Source: Prevotella communis (lineage in GTDB: Bacteria > Bacteroidota > Bacteroidia > Bacteroidales > Bacteroidaceae). From it: a stretch of DNA of 64,000 nt. The notes under the pieces were generated by a model. The model was not told where the DNA came from and did no database searches. It saw only the letters and a program-made list of their open reading frames with translations. Numbering within the stretch: the stretch's first letter is position 1; the number at the start of each line of letters is the position of its first letter. The position numbers were made by a program, and so were the translations under genes. Positions 29,619 through 41,601 of this stretch are shown piece after piece. The stretch spans positions 1,736,001 to 1,800,000 of the forward strand of contig NZ_CP091794.1 in the NCBI RefSeq assembly GCF_022024175.1. Direction: 5' to 3'.

Positions 29619-32600
29619 TTATTTAATTACTACTTTACGTCCATTATTAATATACAGTCCCTTCTTGCTTGGCTTGCCACTCAGACGCACACCGTCGAGC
29701 GTGTACCATGCCTCGCTGTCGAAGGTCATCTCGCCCGTTTCAGTATCGAGCGTGCCGATGGCGGTTGTCTCGCCATTGCTGCCTACCAGGCGCACGATGA
29801 TGCTCTGTGGCAGTTCCTCGTCCTTAGCTGCTGCACCACGTGTGAAGGAACGCGCATTAGCCGCATTCGGCATGTCGTTCCACAGCAGGTATGCTCTCAT
29901 CGGGCGAATCTTGGCGCCGCTGGCTACCCTTACGAAGTCACCCACATTAATGCCATCTTTCGCCACACCGGCAAAGCCGTAGGCACGGCCTATCTCTTCA
30001 GCGTCGTTATAATCGTTGGAATTCCATTCTTTAAATCTGTATGTTCCCTTAAACGTCCAGTGACTGCCAGGGGCAGCCGTCTCGCAGTTGCCGCCGCCAT
30101 TGGTGTTGAGCGTCACAGTATTATTGTTGAGATCGAAGGTCACTTTGGCGTCTGTCAGTTTATTGTCTGGCATCAGCAGATACGGAGTGTTTGCCTGTAG
30201 CGTCGTCGTTTCGGTCATCGTAGCCTCCCACTTGCCTGTCGTTTCATTCTTCGTAACACCCGAGAACTTATAGAGCTTGCCGCCCGTCAGCGTCTGTCCT
30301 TCGCCAAGCGAGAACGGCAACATCACAGTGGATGGCTTGCCCTCGGTAAATGCGCGGTTGTAGGTCACGCTAGTTACATTGACATCCACAGGGATGCTCA
30401 CCGTCGTCTCCGATGAGCCGTTGAATGTGGCGGAGACGTTATTGCCATCCTTCGTCAGCGCCACGCCCGTAACAGGTCGCAGTGTCTGGTTGTGGATGCT
30501 CTGGATCTCATCATTACTGAGCGTTCCACTCCAAATGTTTCCATTTCCGTCAACCAGCGTCTGGTCGTCGGCAATCTTAACCTCGCCGGCAAAACTCTCG
30601 CCGCAGTAGTTGTATATACTGTTGGTGCTAACAAAGTCGCTTGCCTTTGAGTAGCCAAGTGTCAGCACACCGGGTAAACTACAGTCACAAATGCCTAATC
30701 CGCCAAAGTTTGTGCCCGTGGCAGTTACCTGTCCGCCCAGTATGTCGAAGTGTCCGCCCTCGCAGTAGATGCCAAAATTGTTACCCGAGGCCGTTACCTG
30801 TCCGCCATCGATAACGATGCCGCCGGCATCAGTTTCGCACTGCACTAGGATACCGTTGCCACTGGCGTACTCTGTCGAAGCCGATACCACACCGCCGTGG
30901 ATGCCAAGCAGACTTGTAGCTTTTTGATTAATCAACAAACAGATTGCAGCATCGCCTCCAACAGCCGTAGCCGTCAGGGCACCCGTGCCCTGGCTCTGTC
31001 CGTAGATGTGTAGCGTCTTCTCATCACCATAGATGGCACGATCCTTTACGTCCGTTCCCGTGTTCGTCACAGTCATCGTCTTGCCGTCGCCGAGAATCAG
31101 CGTCACGTCGCCGCTGAGTGTCACGGTGCCCGTATAGGCCACGTCGCTGTTCACCACATAGGTGCCCGCCGGCAGTGTTGTCATGGCATTGATTAGCGGG
31201 ATGGCGACAACATTCTCGTGCAGTGTGCCGTCGGCCTCGACATACGACGTGGTGACGGTGGGATAGACAATAGTGAACGTCGCCTCTCTTGAGCCCGTGT
31301 AGTTGCCCTTGCCGGTAATGGTAGCAGTGGCTGTACCCACATTCACATTGGCAGAATACCCGATGGTATAATCTGTTCCAAGCGTGAGGGTTTTTTCTCC
31401 ATCGGTTACGGTCACGGCAGGTTCGATGGCAGAGCCGGTGTAGGTCTGGTCAGCGATGGCGGCAATAGTGATGCCATCATTGGTCATGGACTTTACAATA
31501 GTGAACGTTGCTGCGCTCTCGCCCGAGTAGTTGCCCTTGCCGGTGATGGTGACTGTGGCTGTTCCTGCGTTGACGTTATTGCTGTAAGCCACCTCGTAAT
31601 CCGTGCCAAGAGTGAGCGTTGTTTCTCCATCTTTAACGGTCACGTCAGGTTCGATTGCCGAGCCCGTATAGACCTGGGTGGGTATAGATGCCACGTCGCA
31701 GTTCAGCATAGACTTCAATATCGACACAAACCAACTTTCACCGCCCTTGTCCGTCAGAGTGAACACATAGAATCCGCTTTGAGCAACACTAAACTCACTT
31801 GCGTAATTGCCGAATGTGGATTCTCCGCCGGTGTAAGGCACATTGATATCTGGATTAGAACCCCAATAATTGTAAAAGTTATCGGAAATAACATATCTTT
31901 CCGTCGTCGTTTTGTCGAGCCAGACAATGCTCTCGCCTTCGTAGAGGATGCTCACAGGCTCAGGACTGCCGCCTTGAACAAGATAGAATGTCGTTTTTAC
32001 TTCGCCCCATTTCGCATAAAACGTCATATCCTCGGTTGCCGTGGCTGGAATGGAGTAATAACGGCTGCCTGTGAAGTCCTCCGTCGTGTACCAGCCCTCG
32101 AACGAAGCACCGACCTTCGTCACATATGTGGGAAGTACCGTTGTTTCTCCCTCAATGTAATGGTCGATTTCTCCGCTTCGGATTGTGCCGCCACCAAGGA
32201 CAAACGACACAGCGTGACTTCTTTCAAATTTCGCCCAATATTCTTTGTCGTCGGTTTCGGAAGAAGAAATGCTTGTAACGGCATCGCCTTCAAGGTCAGC
32301 ATTGTCGTACCAGCCAAAGAATGTGTAACCCTCACGCTCTACGTTTACGGGCAGCGGCGTGGTATTCCCGACAATGTATTTTGACGAATACGTCTTAGTG
32401 TCGCCAGTGAAGGTGTGCAAGGTGATGTTGGCTGTCGGAACGCTCACGCCGTCAATCGTGCCGGAGAAATTCGTCTTGCCACCACTCAGACCAAACATCG
32501 AGCCGTCGGCAAGAGCGTCCTGATAATAATGCAGAGCCGCAGCCACCGTGCCGTCGGAAAGTTGCTCTGCCGTAACCGATGTGCCATATTGCGAAGTACC

Positions 32601-33359
32601 GAGGACAAAAGCGTTGCACACAGTGAGAGTGGACCTGTCAAAATCGCCCGCCACAAGATCGTCGTGGTGAGTGCCGTAGGCCCAATTTGCACTTGTCTTT
32701 CCTGCAAAATAGGAATTGACGACAGAGACGGAGCCATCGCCACCGCCCGCAAGCCCGCCAATCCAGTTGTCGCCCTTTACGGTACTTGTGCTATACACAT
32801 TGGCGAGAGTAACGGAAGAGTTATTAGCGACTCCACCTACTATCGAACCAAGGAAGTTGTTGGAACTGCTGAAATACGAATCCACAATGCCGAGGTTCTT
32901 GACGACGGCTGAACCGCTTACTGCACCAACAAGTCCGACACGCCAGCTACTGCCGCTGACATAGAGTCCGCTGACGGTGTGTCCCTGCCCATCGAATGTG
33001 CCGGAATAAACCTTGCCCTCAAAATAATCATTTCCTATCGGTGTCCATTGCACAAAGTCGCCGGTGTTGGCTTCTCCGTTGGCGTCCAACACGTTTTCAT
33101 TGACCACAATGTCAGCGGTCAGTTTAGCGTTGGCTGAAGCATTGCCATTGTTGACAAGCTCAGCAAAGCCGTAAAGTTCTGCGGCAGAGCCGATGCTGTA
33201 AAAGCCGTCACCATCCTGCGAGGGGGTGGTTGGCGTAATTGTGGTTTGTGCCCATGCCGTTGCAGTCGTGAGCATCATCACAAGCAGCAGCATGGCTGCC
33301 CGTCGCGTTGCGCCCAGCCCCGAGGCTAAGGGCGCGAAAAAGTCTTTCTTAATACTCAT
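29619..33359 (-). CDS. Large secreted repeat protein with C-terminal sorting tail
   Basis: 1246 aa. Signal peptide near residues 15-40 (AAMLLLVMMLTTATAWA). About 55-260: GLUG-type repeats (GTFDGQGHTVSGLYV, GLVGAVSGSAVVKNLGI). About 330-460: two InlB/Listeria-Bacteroides repeats (GYTFFGWYDNADLEGDAV, ASFEGWYTTEDFTG). About 560-690: two MBG/YDG-like repeats (YTGSAIEPDVTVKDGETTL, GKGNYSGESAATFTIV). About 700-930: beta-solenoid-like strands. The C-terminus ends WYTLDGVRLSGKPSKKGLYI and NNGRKVVIK, the Prevotella form of a type-A sorting tail. Probably a surface-attached adhesin or matrix protein; not an enzyme by any motif seen. Own promoter at 33460-33453. Confidence 0.82.
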   Translation of the reverse strand: MSIKKDFFAPLASGLGATRRAAMLLLVMMLTTATAWAQTTITPTTPSQDGDGFYSIGSAAELYGFAELVNNGNASANAKLTADIVVNENVLDANGEANTGDFVQWTPIGNDYFEGKVYSGTFDGQGHTVSGLYVSGSSWRVGLVGAVSGSAVVKNLGIVDSYFSSSNNFLGSIVGGVANNSSVTLANVYSTSTVKGDNWIGGLAGGGDGSVSVVNSYFAGKTSANWAYGTHHDDLVAGDFDRSTLTVCNAFVLGTSQYGTSVTAEQLSDGTVAAALHYYQDALADGSMFGLSGGKTNFSGTIDGVSVPTANITLHTFTGDTKTYSSKYIVGNTTPLPVNVEREGYTFFGWYDNADLEGDAVTSISSSETDDKEYWAKFERSHAVSFVLGGGTIRSGEIDHYIEGETTVLPTYVTKVGASFEGWYTTEDFTGSRYYSIPATATEDMTFYAKWGEVKTTFYLVQGGSPEPVSILYEGESIVWLDKTTTERYVISDNFYNYWGSNPDINVPYTGGESTFGNYASEFSVAQSGFYVFTLTDKGGESWFVSILKSMLNCDVASIPTQVYTGSAIEPDVTVKDGETTLTLGTDYEVAYSNNVNAGTATVTITGKGNYSGESAATFTIVKSMTNDGITIAAIADQTYTGSAIEPAVTVTDGEKTLTLGTDYTIGYSANVNVGTATATITGKGNYTGSREATFTIVYPTVTTSYVEADGTLHENVVAIPLINAMTTLPAGTYVVNSDVAYTGTVTLSGDVTLILGDGKTMTVTNTGTDVKDRAIYGDEKTLHIYGQSQGTGALTATAVGGDAAICLLINQKATSLLGIHGGVVSASTEYASGNGILVQCETDAGGIVIDGGQVTASGNNFGIYCEGGHFDILGGQVTATGTNFGGLGICDCSLPGVLTLGYSKASDFVSTNSIYNYCGESFAGEVKIADDQTLVDGNGNIWSGTLSNDEIQSIHNQTLRPVTGVALTKDGNNVSATFNGSSETTVSIPVDVNVTSVTYNRAFTEGKPSTVMLPFSLGEGQTLTGGKLYKFSGVTKNETTGKWEATMTETTTLQANTPYLLMPDNKLTDAKVTFDLNNNTVTLNTNGGGNCETAAPGSHWTFKGTYRFKEWNSNDYNDAEEIGRAYGFAGVAKDGINVGDFVRVASGAKIRPMRAYLLWNDMPNAANARSFTRGAAAKDEELPQSIIVRLVGSNGETTAIGTLDTETGEMTFDSEAWYTLDGVRLSGKPSKKGLYINNGRKVVIK

Positions 33360-33452
33360 TGTTATTGTTTATTATTGATTATTTAATTGTCTCGTAGGGT
33401 ATAAATATGACCTCAAACTTTCTCATCGTTGAAAAATCCCAAAAAACGCCCG

Positions 33453-33460
33453 CAAAGGTA
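33453..33460 (-). promoter_or_regulatory. -7 box of the large secreted protein gene
   Basis: TACCTTTG on the minus strand, followed by CG. Leader about 90 nt. Confidence 0.65.
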
Positions 33461-33479
33461 CACATTTTTTTTATAATAA

Positions 33480-33557
33480 GGTGTTTAAAATTCCAAGTAG
33501 GTGTTTAAAATTACGGAATTAGGTGTTAAAATTCCGCGAATTCTAACACCTAATTCC
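33480..33557. repeat. Three phased GGTGTTtAAAATT repeats and a 20-bp-arm palindrome
   Basis: Direct repeats at 33480-33492, 33500-33512 and 33522-33533 (20- and 22-bp spacing). The last is part of an inverted repeat 33515-33534/33538-33557 with one mismatched pair and a 3-bp centre. All lie just upstream of the promoter at 33460-33453. The remainder of the 327-bp gap 33361-33686 is leader, a short GTCTACAGACAT palindrome near 33611 and the terminator below. Confidence 0.75.
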
Positions 33558-33631
33558 GATGAAATCGTCTAAAAACCTTCTCCGGCTCCCCTACTCCTTA
33601 GAATTTTAATGTCTACAGACATGTAAAAAAG

Positions 33632-33661
33632 AGTGAGCCCGGCAATTTTGCCGAGCTCGCT
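33632..33661 (-). terminator. Terminator of the rubrerythrin gene
   Basis: AGCGAGCTCGGCA/TGCCGGGCTCACT on the minus strand followed by CTTTTTT. Same sequence family as the HU/smalltalk terminators. Confidence 0.8.
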
Positions 33662-33686
33662 TTCAATATATATTTTCAGATAATAC

Positions 33687-34244
33687 TTACTTGCCGAAAT
33701 AGCGCTTCAGCAGACCAGCGAAGCCGGCACCATGACGGGCCTCGTCCTTGGCCATTTCGTGTACGGTGTCGTGGATGGCATCGAAACCGGCAGCCTTGGC
33801 GTTCTTGGCAATACGGAACTTATCCTCGCAGGCACCTGCCTCGGCAGCAGCACGCTTCTCAAGGTTGGTCTTGGTGTCCCATACAACCTCGCCCAGCAGC
33901 TCAGCAAAACGAGAGGCATGGTCGGCCTCTTCGAAAGCGTAGCGCTTGAAGGCCTCGGCAATCTCGGGATAACCCTCACGATCGGCCTGACGAGCCATTG
34001 CCAGATACATACCAACCTCACCACACTCACCATTGAAGTGTGCACGCAGGTCGTTGATCATTTCCTCACTAACTCCCTCGGGCTTGCCGTCACCAATCTT
34101 ATGAACGGTAGCATAAGTCATATCAGCATCATCCTCCAGTTCAGAGAACTTTGAGGCAGGAGCCTTACAGATGGGACACTTCTCGGGAGCTTCATCGCCT
34201 TCGTAGATATATCCACAAACGGCGCAGATAAACTTCTTTTTCAT
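33687..34244 (-). CDS. Reverse rubrerythrin (NADH peroxidase-type)
   Basis: 185 aa. Rubredoxin domain first ([20 protein letters not shown], residues 7-26), then the di-iron four-helix domain with ExxH ligands ([20 protein letters not shown]). This reversed order defines reverse rubrerythrin, a peroxide-reducing enzyme of anaerobes. Promoter TATCTTTG at 34296-34289. Monocistronic. Supports an anaerobic host. Confidence 0.93.
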   Translation of the reverse strand: MKKKFICAVCGYIYEGDEAPEKCPICKAPASKFSELEDDADMTYATVHKIGDGKPEGVSEEMINDLRAHFNGECGEVGMYLAMARQADREGYPEIAEAFKRYAFEEADHASRFAELLGEVVWDTKTNLEKRAAAEAGACEDKFRIAKNAKAAGFDAIHDTVHEMAKDEARHGAGFAGLLKRYFGK

Positions 34245-34309
34245 AATCTAAAACTTAGTATTTGGTTAGTAATAGGGTTATATGTTTGCAAAGATAAGGA
34301 TAAAAAATA

Positions 34310-34334
34310 AATCCTGCAAGTTTTTTGCAGGATT
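34310..34334. terminator. Bidirectional hairpin between the esterase and rubrerythrin genes
   Basis: AATCCTGCAA/TTGCAGGATT; on the minus strand it is followed by TATTTTTT, serving the acetylesterase gene, and lies just upstream of the rubrerythrin promoter. Confidence 0.7.
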
Positions 34335-34342
34335 TTATGTGG

Positions 34343-35173
34343 TTATTTTTTCTTCGTGCGATATTTGCTCAGCACGGGAATCTCTTCACACAGGGCATCG
34401 GCCAGCAGACCAGCCACTACATGGGCACCATAGACGTTATAGTGGGTGTTGTCCTGCTTACCCTTGGGTTCGCTGGGCTCCTCGCCCGGGCGGTACCACA
34501 TGTGGAGCTTCTTGGATGCCTCGCGCCCCAGACCCTGTTCCAGGTCGTGCGTAATCTTGTTGGCATCGACGAAGTGCACATTCATGCGCTTAGCCACATC
34601 ACGCGGTGCCACACGATAGAGGCCGTGGGTATCAATCAGGGAGTCGCCCTCCACCATCTTCACACCATCCTTGAAGGTGGTGGTACGTAGCAGTTCGTCG
34701 TCCTCGATTTGGGGTGCCTCGACAAAGAAGTTGCGGCGCACCACGCTGTTCATCAGTACGGGGATGCCACCATGCTCGCGCGTCTCGCGCACATAGCGTG
34801 CCAACATATAGTCGAACGTAGAGCCGGGGTCGGTGTGGCGGTCGGCCTTGGGCTTCTCGTCATTATGTCCGAACTGGATGATGACATAGTCGCCGGGCTT
34901 CATCTTCTGCAGCACCTTTTCCCAGCGACCCTCGTTGTGAAACGAGAGCGACGAGCGTCCGTTAACTGCATGATTGTCAACGACTATATACTCTTCGTCA
35001 AAGTATTCCTGCAAGGCCATCCCCCACCCTCGCTCTTGCTTGCCTTTAGAGAGATCTTTCTGTGCGGCGGTAGAATCACCTATAATAAATATTGTTGTAG
35101 TTTTCTGTTTGGTGGCCGAGGTGCAGAGAAGCACCAAGGCCAACAATACAGTAAGTAGTTTGATTTGTTTCAT
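34343..35173 (-). CDS. Rhamnogalacturonan acetylesterase-like SGNH hydrolase (CE12 type)
   Basis: 276 aa. Signal peptide of about 20 residues ends near LLCTSATKQ. SGNH blocks: GDSTAAQ (nucleophile Ser), HAVNGRSS (Gly), FGHNDEKP (Asn) and DNTHYNVYGA (Asp, His). The last block and the family length fit carbohydrate esterase 12, which removes acetyl groups from rhamnogalacturonan. Pairs functionally with the pectate lyase at 55240-57534, though 20 kb away. Enzyme class firm, exact substrate likely. Confidence 0.85.
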   Translation of the reverse strand: MKQIKLLTVLLALVLLCTSATKQKTTTIFIIGDSTAAQKDLSKGKQERGWGMALQEYFDEEYIVVDNHAVNGRSSLSFHNEGRWEKVLQKMKPGDYVIIQFGHNDEKPKADRHTDPGSTFDYMLARYVRETREHGGIPVLMNSVVRRNFFVEAPQIEDDELLRTTTFKDGVKMVEGDSLIDTHGLYRVAPRDVAKRMNVHFVDANKITHDLEQGLGREASKKLHMWYRPGEEPSEPKGKQDNTHYNVYGAHVVAGLLADALCEEIPVLSKYRTKKK

Positions 35174-35194
35174 TGATTTGTTTTTATAATGGGT

Positions 35195-36550
35195 TTACGA
35201 CAGCTTCGCAATGAGCTCCTCGGGCGAAACGAGTGTCTGTTCACCCGTCTCCATATTCTTCAGCGTCACCTTGCCCTCAGCCATCTCGTTGTCGCCAGCC
35301 AGCACCACGAAAGGAATCTGCTTGGCATTGGCGTACGACATCTGCTTCTTCATCTTCGTGCTGTCGGGGAAAATCTCGGCACGGATGCCAGCCTGGCGCA
35401 CCTTAGCAACGACAGGCAGACAGTAGGCCGTCTCCTTCTCACCAAAATTGATGAAGAGCACCTGAGTGGTCTGCAGCGAGTCCTTGGGATAGAGGTCAAG
35501 GGCATTGAGCACGTCGTAGATACGATCCACGCCAAACGAGATACCTACACCTGAAAGACCAGGCATGCCGAAGATACCCGTGAGGTTGTCGTAACGACCA
35601 CCACCTGAGATAGAGCCCATAGGTGTGTCGAGCGCCTTCACCTCGAAGATAGCACCGGTATAGTAGCTCAGGCCACGAGCCAGGGTCAGGTCGAGCTGAA
35701 TCTCATTGTTGAGTGAAGTCAGGAAACTCAGGATATAACGGGTTTCCTCGACGCCCTTCAAGCCGGTCTCACTGGAAGCGAGCACCTGGGCGATGGTCTC
35801 GAGTTTCTGCTCGTTAGTACCCTCGAGCATGATGATAGGCTGCAGCTTCTCAATCTGCTCGTCGGTGAGACCATCCTCACGCAGTTCGGCATTCACATTA
35901 TCGATACCAATCTTGTCGAGCTTATCGATAGCCACGGTGATATCCACGATCTTATCGGCAGCACCGATCACCTCGGCGATACCAGTCAGGATCTTGCGGT
36001 TGTTGATCTTGATCTGCACACGCACACCGAAACGGGTGAACACGGTGTCGACGATCTGCATCAGTTCCACCTCGTTGAGCAGCGAGTCAGAGCCCACCAC
36101 ATCGCCATCGAACTGATAGAACTCACGATAGCGGCCCTTCTGGGGACGGTCGGCACGCCACACGGGCTGCACCTGATAGCGCTTGAAAGGCAACTGCAGT
36201 TCCTCGCGGTGCATCACCACATAGCGGGCGAAAGGCACGGTGAGGTCGTAGCGCAGACCCTTTTCGCAGATTTTGGAAGCCAGACGGAGCGTGTTGCGCT
36301 CGGTCAGTTCGCTATCCTCAATCTTCGACAGGTAGTCGCCAGAGTTCAGAATCTTGAAGAGCAGTTTGTCGCCCTCCTCGCCATACTTACCCATCAGCGT
36401 CTGAAGGGTTTCCTGCGCAGGAGTCTCAATCTGCTGGAATCCGTAGAGCTCGTACACGCTACGGATGGTATTAAAGATATAGTTGCGCTTGGCCATCTCT
36501 ACAGGGCCGAAGTCGCGAGTACCTTTGGGAATACTTGGTTTGTTTGCCAT
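35195..36550 (-). CDS. hisS: Histidyl-tRNA synthetase
   Basis: Class II synthetase charging tRNA-His; 451 aa. Motif 2 region [20 protein letters not shown], histidine motifs [12 protein letters not shown] and [13 protein letters not shown], and the C-terminal anticodon-binding domain ([11 protein letters not shown] ... [12 protein letters not shown]). Begins directly after the purA stop (no gap), so the two share a transcript. Confidence 0.97.
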   Translation of the reverse strand: MANKPSIPKGTRDFGPVEMAKRNYIFNTIRSVYELYGFQQIETPAQETLQTLMGKYGEEGDKLLFKILNSGDYLSKIEDSELTERNTLRLASKICEKGLRYDLTVPFARYVVMHREELQLPFKRYQVQPVWRADRPQKGRYREFYQFDGDVVGSDSLLNEVELMQIVDTVFTRFGVRVQIKINNRKILTGIAEVIGAADKIVDITVAIDKLDKIGIDNVNAELREDGLTDEQIEKLQPIIMLEGTNEQKLETIAQVLASSETGLKGVEETRYILSFLTSLNNEIQLDLTLARGLSYYTGAIFEVKALDTPMGSISGGGRYDNLTGIFGMPGLSGVGISFGVDRIYDVLNALDLYPKDSLQTTQVLFINFGEKETAYCLPVVAKVRQAGIRAEIFPDSTKMKKQMSYANAKQIPFVVLAGDNEMAEGKVTLKNMETGEQTLVSPEELIAKLS

Positions 36551-38331
<1,781 letters not shown>

Positions 38332-38425
38332 AAACCGACCGCAAAGTTACAAAATTATATTGAATATCAGGTATAAAAGGAATAAAAAAATACGCTATAC
38401 GAATAAATATGCAGGCGGCTGTTAA

Positions 38426-39229
38426 TTAGACGCAGTCAAAAATACCCGTAGGCTTGGTGCGTTTCAGCACTTCCAGTTCGAAATCCTTGCCGGCCACGAT
38501 GCCATAGGAGCGCAGGATGGTCTCGATGGTCTTGCGTGCCAGTTCGGGGTGGTTGTTCTCCTCCGAGAGATGGCAAAGCCATACGTGACGCAGGTGCTCG
38601 CACATGTTTGTGGCAATAGCCTGACCGCACGCCTCGTTGTTCAGATGACCGAAGCCATTGGCAATACGTTCCTTCAGATACTGGGGATAGGGTCCCTGCT
38701 GCAACATCTCGCAATCATGATTGGCCTCGATGACCAGGTGCTGGGCACGACCGATATACTGTGCCATCTCGTCGGTCACACGGCCGGCATCGGTAATGAT
38801 GCAGAACGTGGTGTCCTGGACCTCAATCATATAGCCCACGTTATCACTACTGTCGTGGGGCACGGTGAACGGGGTTACGGCGAACTCGCCCAACTGTACC
38901 GTGACGCCTGGCTCCACGTAATGACGCAGTTCGGCACCGACCTTACGTACCACACAGAAATTACGGTCAATACCCTCGTGGACGGTACGGGTGGCAAAGA
39001 CGGGCAGTTGGTAATCATGACTCAGGCTGCCCACACACTTGATATGGTCGGCATGATCATGCGTAATCAGGATGCGATGCACCTTGTAGATGTCCAGTCC
39101 GTAGTCACGAAAATACTTCTTCAACGAACGGATGCCTACACCGGCATCAATAATGAGACTATCCGTCTCTGTGTATAGATAATAGCAGTTACCACTGCTT
39201 CCGCTTCCAAATGATATAAATCTCAGCAT
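38426..39229 (-). CDS. MBL-fold metallohydrolase, WalJ/YycJ family
   Basis: 267 aa. Metallo-beta-lactamase motif THDHADH (about residues 56-62) with N-terminal FGSGSSGNCYYL typical of the YycJ/WalJ group; further ligands in VPHDSSDN and VIEANHDCEML. Members are 5'-3' exonuclease-like DNA-processing proteins in some bacteria; the role here is inferred. It follows tamL on the same strand after 77 bp that include a CTTACAT repeat. Confidence 0.85.
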   Translation of the reverse strand: MLRFISFGSGSSGNCYYLYTETDSLIIDAGVGIRSLKKYFRDYGLDIYKVHRILITHDHADHIKCVGSLSHDYQLPVFATRTVHEGIDRNFCVVRKVGAELRHYVEPGVTVQLGEFAVTPFTVPHDSSDNVGYMIEVQDTTFCIITDAGRVTDEMAQYIGRAQHLVIEANHDCEMLQQGPYPQYLKERIANGFGHLNNEACGQAIATNMCEHLRHVWLCHLSEENNHPELARKTIETILRSYGIVAGKDFELEVLKRTKPTGIFDCV

Positions 39230-39275
39230 TTAATATATATGGTTTCCAATAATTCTTACTCGGCGAAGCCGACAC

Positions 39276-39308
39276 CTCTTACCTCTTACATCTTACATCT
39301 TACATCTT
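39276..39308 (+). repeat. CTTACAT short tandem repeat
   Basis: Three to four CTTACAT(C/T) units abutting the tamL stop. Same motif family as the arms at 24823-24855. Confidence 0.6.
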
Positions 39309-41529
39309 AGAACGGCATTCCCACGGCGAAATGGAAGGCATAGTCGCGCTTGAAGTTAGGATGAAGCACAGGATAGTGCTCGTCGTCCTCGGCCTCGTAA
39401 GCCGGGTTGACCGCCTTCATACCCAGGTCGAAACGCAGGATGAAATAGTCGAAGTTCAGGCGCAGGCCCAGTCCATAGCTGACTGCCAGCTGACGGGGAA
39501 AATCCTTGAAGCTGAACTGTCCGCCGGGCTGTTCGTCGTACTGGCGGATGGTCCAGATATTACCGGCATCCACGAAGAGGGCTCCGTTGAATTTCCAGAA
39601 CAGGTACGTGCGATACTCGGCATTCAGGTCGAGCTTCATGTCACCCGTCTGGTTGATGAAGTTGATACGTCCGTCCTGTTCCTTATACTGTCCCGGTCCC
39701 AAAGAACGCACGGTCCATCCACGCACACTATTGGCACCACCGGAGAAATAGCGTTTTTCAAAGGGCATCACGGTGGAGTTGCCATAGGGATAGGCCACGC
39801 CAAGACCAGCATGGAAAACCAGTTGGTTGTTCTTATCAATCATCAGGACATGACTCAGATCCAAATCGCACTTCACATACTGCGCAAAGGCGATGTTAAA
39901 CACCTGATAATGACCCAGTTCGTCTTTCTTGGCATTCCACATGCGAGACGCCAGTGAGAGCAGGTTACCCGAGGTCTCGATATTCGACTTAAACGCCGTA
40001 TTGCCCTTGGTGACGGAATAACCGAAACCAATCTTGGTGATAAACAGATCCTCGTAGTTATAACGCAGGATGGCGTTACGGTTGTTGTCATTTCTCAGAT
40101 ACTCATTATGAAACGTCTCTGATATCCAGGGCATGAAGACATAGTTGAGGTCGAGCACATCCACCTGGAACTTATCCTTGCGATGCGGGAAGCTCCACTT
40201 ATAGCGCCAGGCAGCAGAGAGGAGCCGGCGGTGGAACTCAGGACGGTCCTGCATATCGTAAAGCAGGGACACCTCGCTGGTGGCATTGACCAGCCGACGG
40301 ATTCGCCGGTTGACAAAGGGCGAGATGAATCGGGGGAACTGCAACTTGGCCTCGGCGCTATATTCCACGAAGTTCTGATTGGAGTAGCCCTCCAGACCGC
40401 GGATGGCCTCGTAGGCACCACGCAACTGGACGCTCAGCACCTCGCTACCACGAAACAGGTTGCGGTTCTGGTAAGTCAGCGAGGCCGCAGCGCCCAGGTC
40501 GCCCGCCGTATTCGTACCTTCAGGCTGGAAACTCAGCGTAGAGGGCTTGTTGTTCTGCAGGAGGATCTGACAATCCAGCGAGTCGGCATCCGGCACCTGC
40601 TTAAAGGTGATATTCGTATATTTTACGGCCTGCAGGCGTCCGAAGTGGTTATACGTATTCTGCAAACCGGAGGCGGAATAAGGACTGCCAGAATGCAGGT
40701 GCGTGCACTCCTGGAGCACATGCTGGCGGAGGTGAATCTGGTTATCACCGGGGCTGCCGCTACCGTAATTGATATGACGCATCCAGTAACGCGTATGAGG
40801 CACATATTCCTCGTTGGGCAACTGATAAGGCGCCAGATGCAACGTCAGGTTGATGAGTCGCGAATGGGATATGGAATCAGCCTGATAGGTGATATAGTCC
40901 TTATGAAAACGGTAATAGCCGGAATCTGAGAGGAGCGTGCTGATACGCTTGCGCTCGGCATCCAGTTTGGACACGTCAAACTTCATACCCTTGTATAACA
41001 GACTGGCCGACGCACCCTGCCGGGACAAGATACGGGCGATGGTGGTATCCTGAATCGCATAGCCGATACTATCCACGAAATAGGGTTCGCCGGGTTGCAG
41101 GAGATATTCGACCTTCGCCTTGCGTCCTTTCGTGGATACCTGCAGCCTGACCTGTGCGTCAAGGAAGCCCTCGTTCTTCAACTGCTGGGCCAGGTCGGCA
41201 CAAGTCTGTACGGAAGAAAGACTGTCGAACACGACAGGAGCCTCGCCCATCGACTTCAACGTGCGGTTGATCCACTTCGTGCTGTCCCTGCCCGACAGGG
41301 AATAGACGGCAAGGGGAAGCTTATAGAGCGAGAACCATCGGCTATTGGGCATCTGTCTGACATAATTGCGCAGAGCCAACGTATTGATATCATGATAGTT
41401 ACTTTCCGACTTTACCTTCACGCTTTTCAGCAGATACTGGTCTTTTGGTACATATTTTGTGCTGGAGCACGATGAGAAAAAGACCATCGCACCCAGAAAA
41501 AAAGAGGTCAGAAAGTATACGTTTCGCAT
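39307..41529 (-). CDS. tamL: TamL, lipoprotein BamA/TamA-family outer-membrane protein
   Basis: 740 aa from the ATG at 41529. Signal peptide with lipobox FSSC (Cys21) and SSTKYVPKDQYLLKSV, POTRA-like repeats over about residues 35-330, and a C-terminal Omp85 barrel (RYFSGGANSVRGW motif; final strand ending FAVGMPF). The lipid anchor distinguishes Bacteroidota TamL from proteobacterial TamA. Acts in outer-membrane assembly or lipid transport with TamB. A longer TTG start overlaps the -7 box and is rejected. The tamB gene is not in the window. Confidence 0.85.
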   Translation of the reverse strand: MRNVYFLTSFFLGAMVFFSSCSSTKYVPKDQYLLKSVKVKSESNYHDINTLALRNYVRQMPNSRWFSLYKLPLAVYSLSGRDSTKWINRTLKSMGEAPVVFDSLSSVQTCADLAQQLKNEGFLDAQVRLQVSTKGRKAKVEYLLQPGEPYFVDSIGYAIQDTTIARILSRQGASASLLYKGMKFDVSKLDAERKRISTLLSDSGYYRFHKDYITYQADSISHSRLINLTLHLAPYQLPNEEYVPHTRYWMRHINYGSGSPGDNQIHLRQHVLQECTHLHSGSPYSASGLQNTYNHFGRLQAVKYTNITFKQVPDADSLDCQILLQNNKPSTLSFQPEGTNTAGDLGAAASLTYQNRNLFRGSEVLSVQLRGAYEAIRGLEGYSNQNFVEYSAEAKLQFPRFISPFVNRRIRRLVNATSEVSLLYDMQDRPEFHRRLLSAAWRYKWSFPHRKDKFQVDVLDLNYVFMPWISETFHNEYLRNDNNRNAILRYNYEDLFITKIGFGYSVTKGNTAFKSNIETSGNLLSLASRMWNAKKDELGHYQVFNIAFAQYVKCDLDLSHVLMIDKNNQLVFHAGLGVAYPYGNSTVMPFEKRYFSGGANSVRGWTVRSLGPGQYKEQDGRINFINQTGDMKLDLNAEYRTYLFWKFNGALFVDAGNIWTIRQYDEQPGGQFSFKDFPRQLAVSYGLGLRLNFDYFILRFDLGMKAVNPAYEAEDDEHYPVLHPNFKRDYAFHFAVGMPF

Positions 41530-41538
41530 AATCAGATG

Positions 41539-41597
41539 CAAAGGTACTAATTAAATAAGAAAATCTGACGGTATTATAAAAAAATTTAGTAATTTTG
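41539..41597. promoter_or_regulatory. Divergent promoters for tamL and the SpoU gene
   Basis: Leftward TACCTTTG at 41546-41539, 10 nt from the tamL ATG. Rightward TAATTTTG at 41590-41597, 5 nt before the ATG at 41602. Both imply very short or absent 5' leaders. Confidence 0.7.
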
Positions 41598-41601
41598 CAA
41601 T

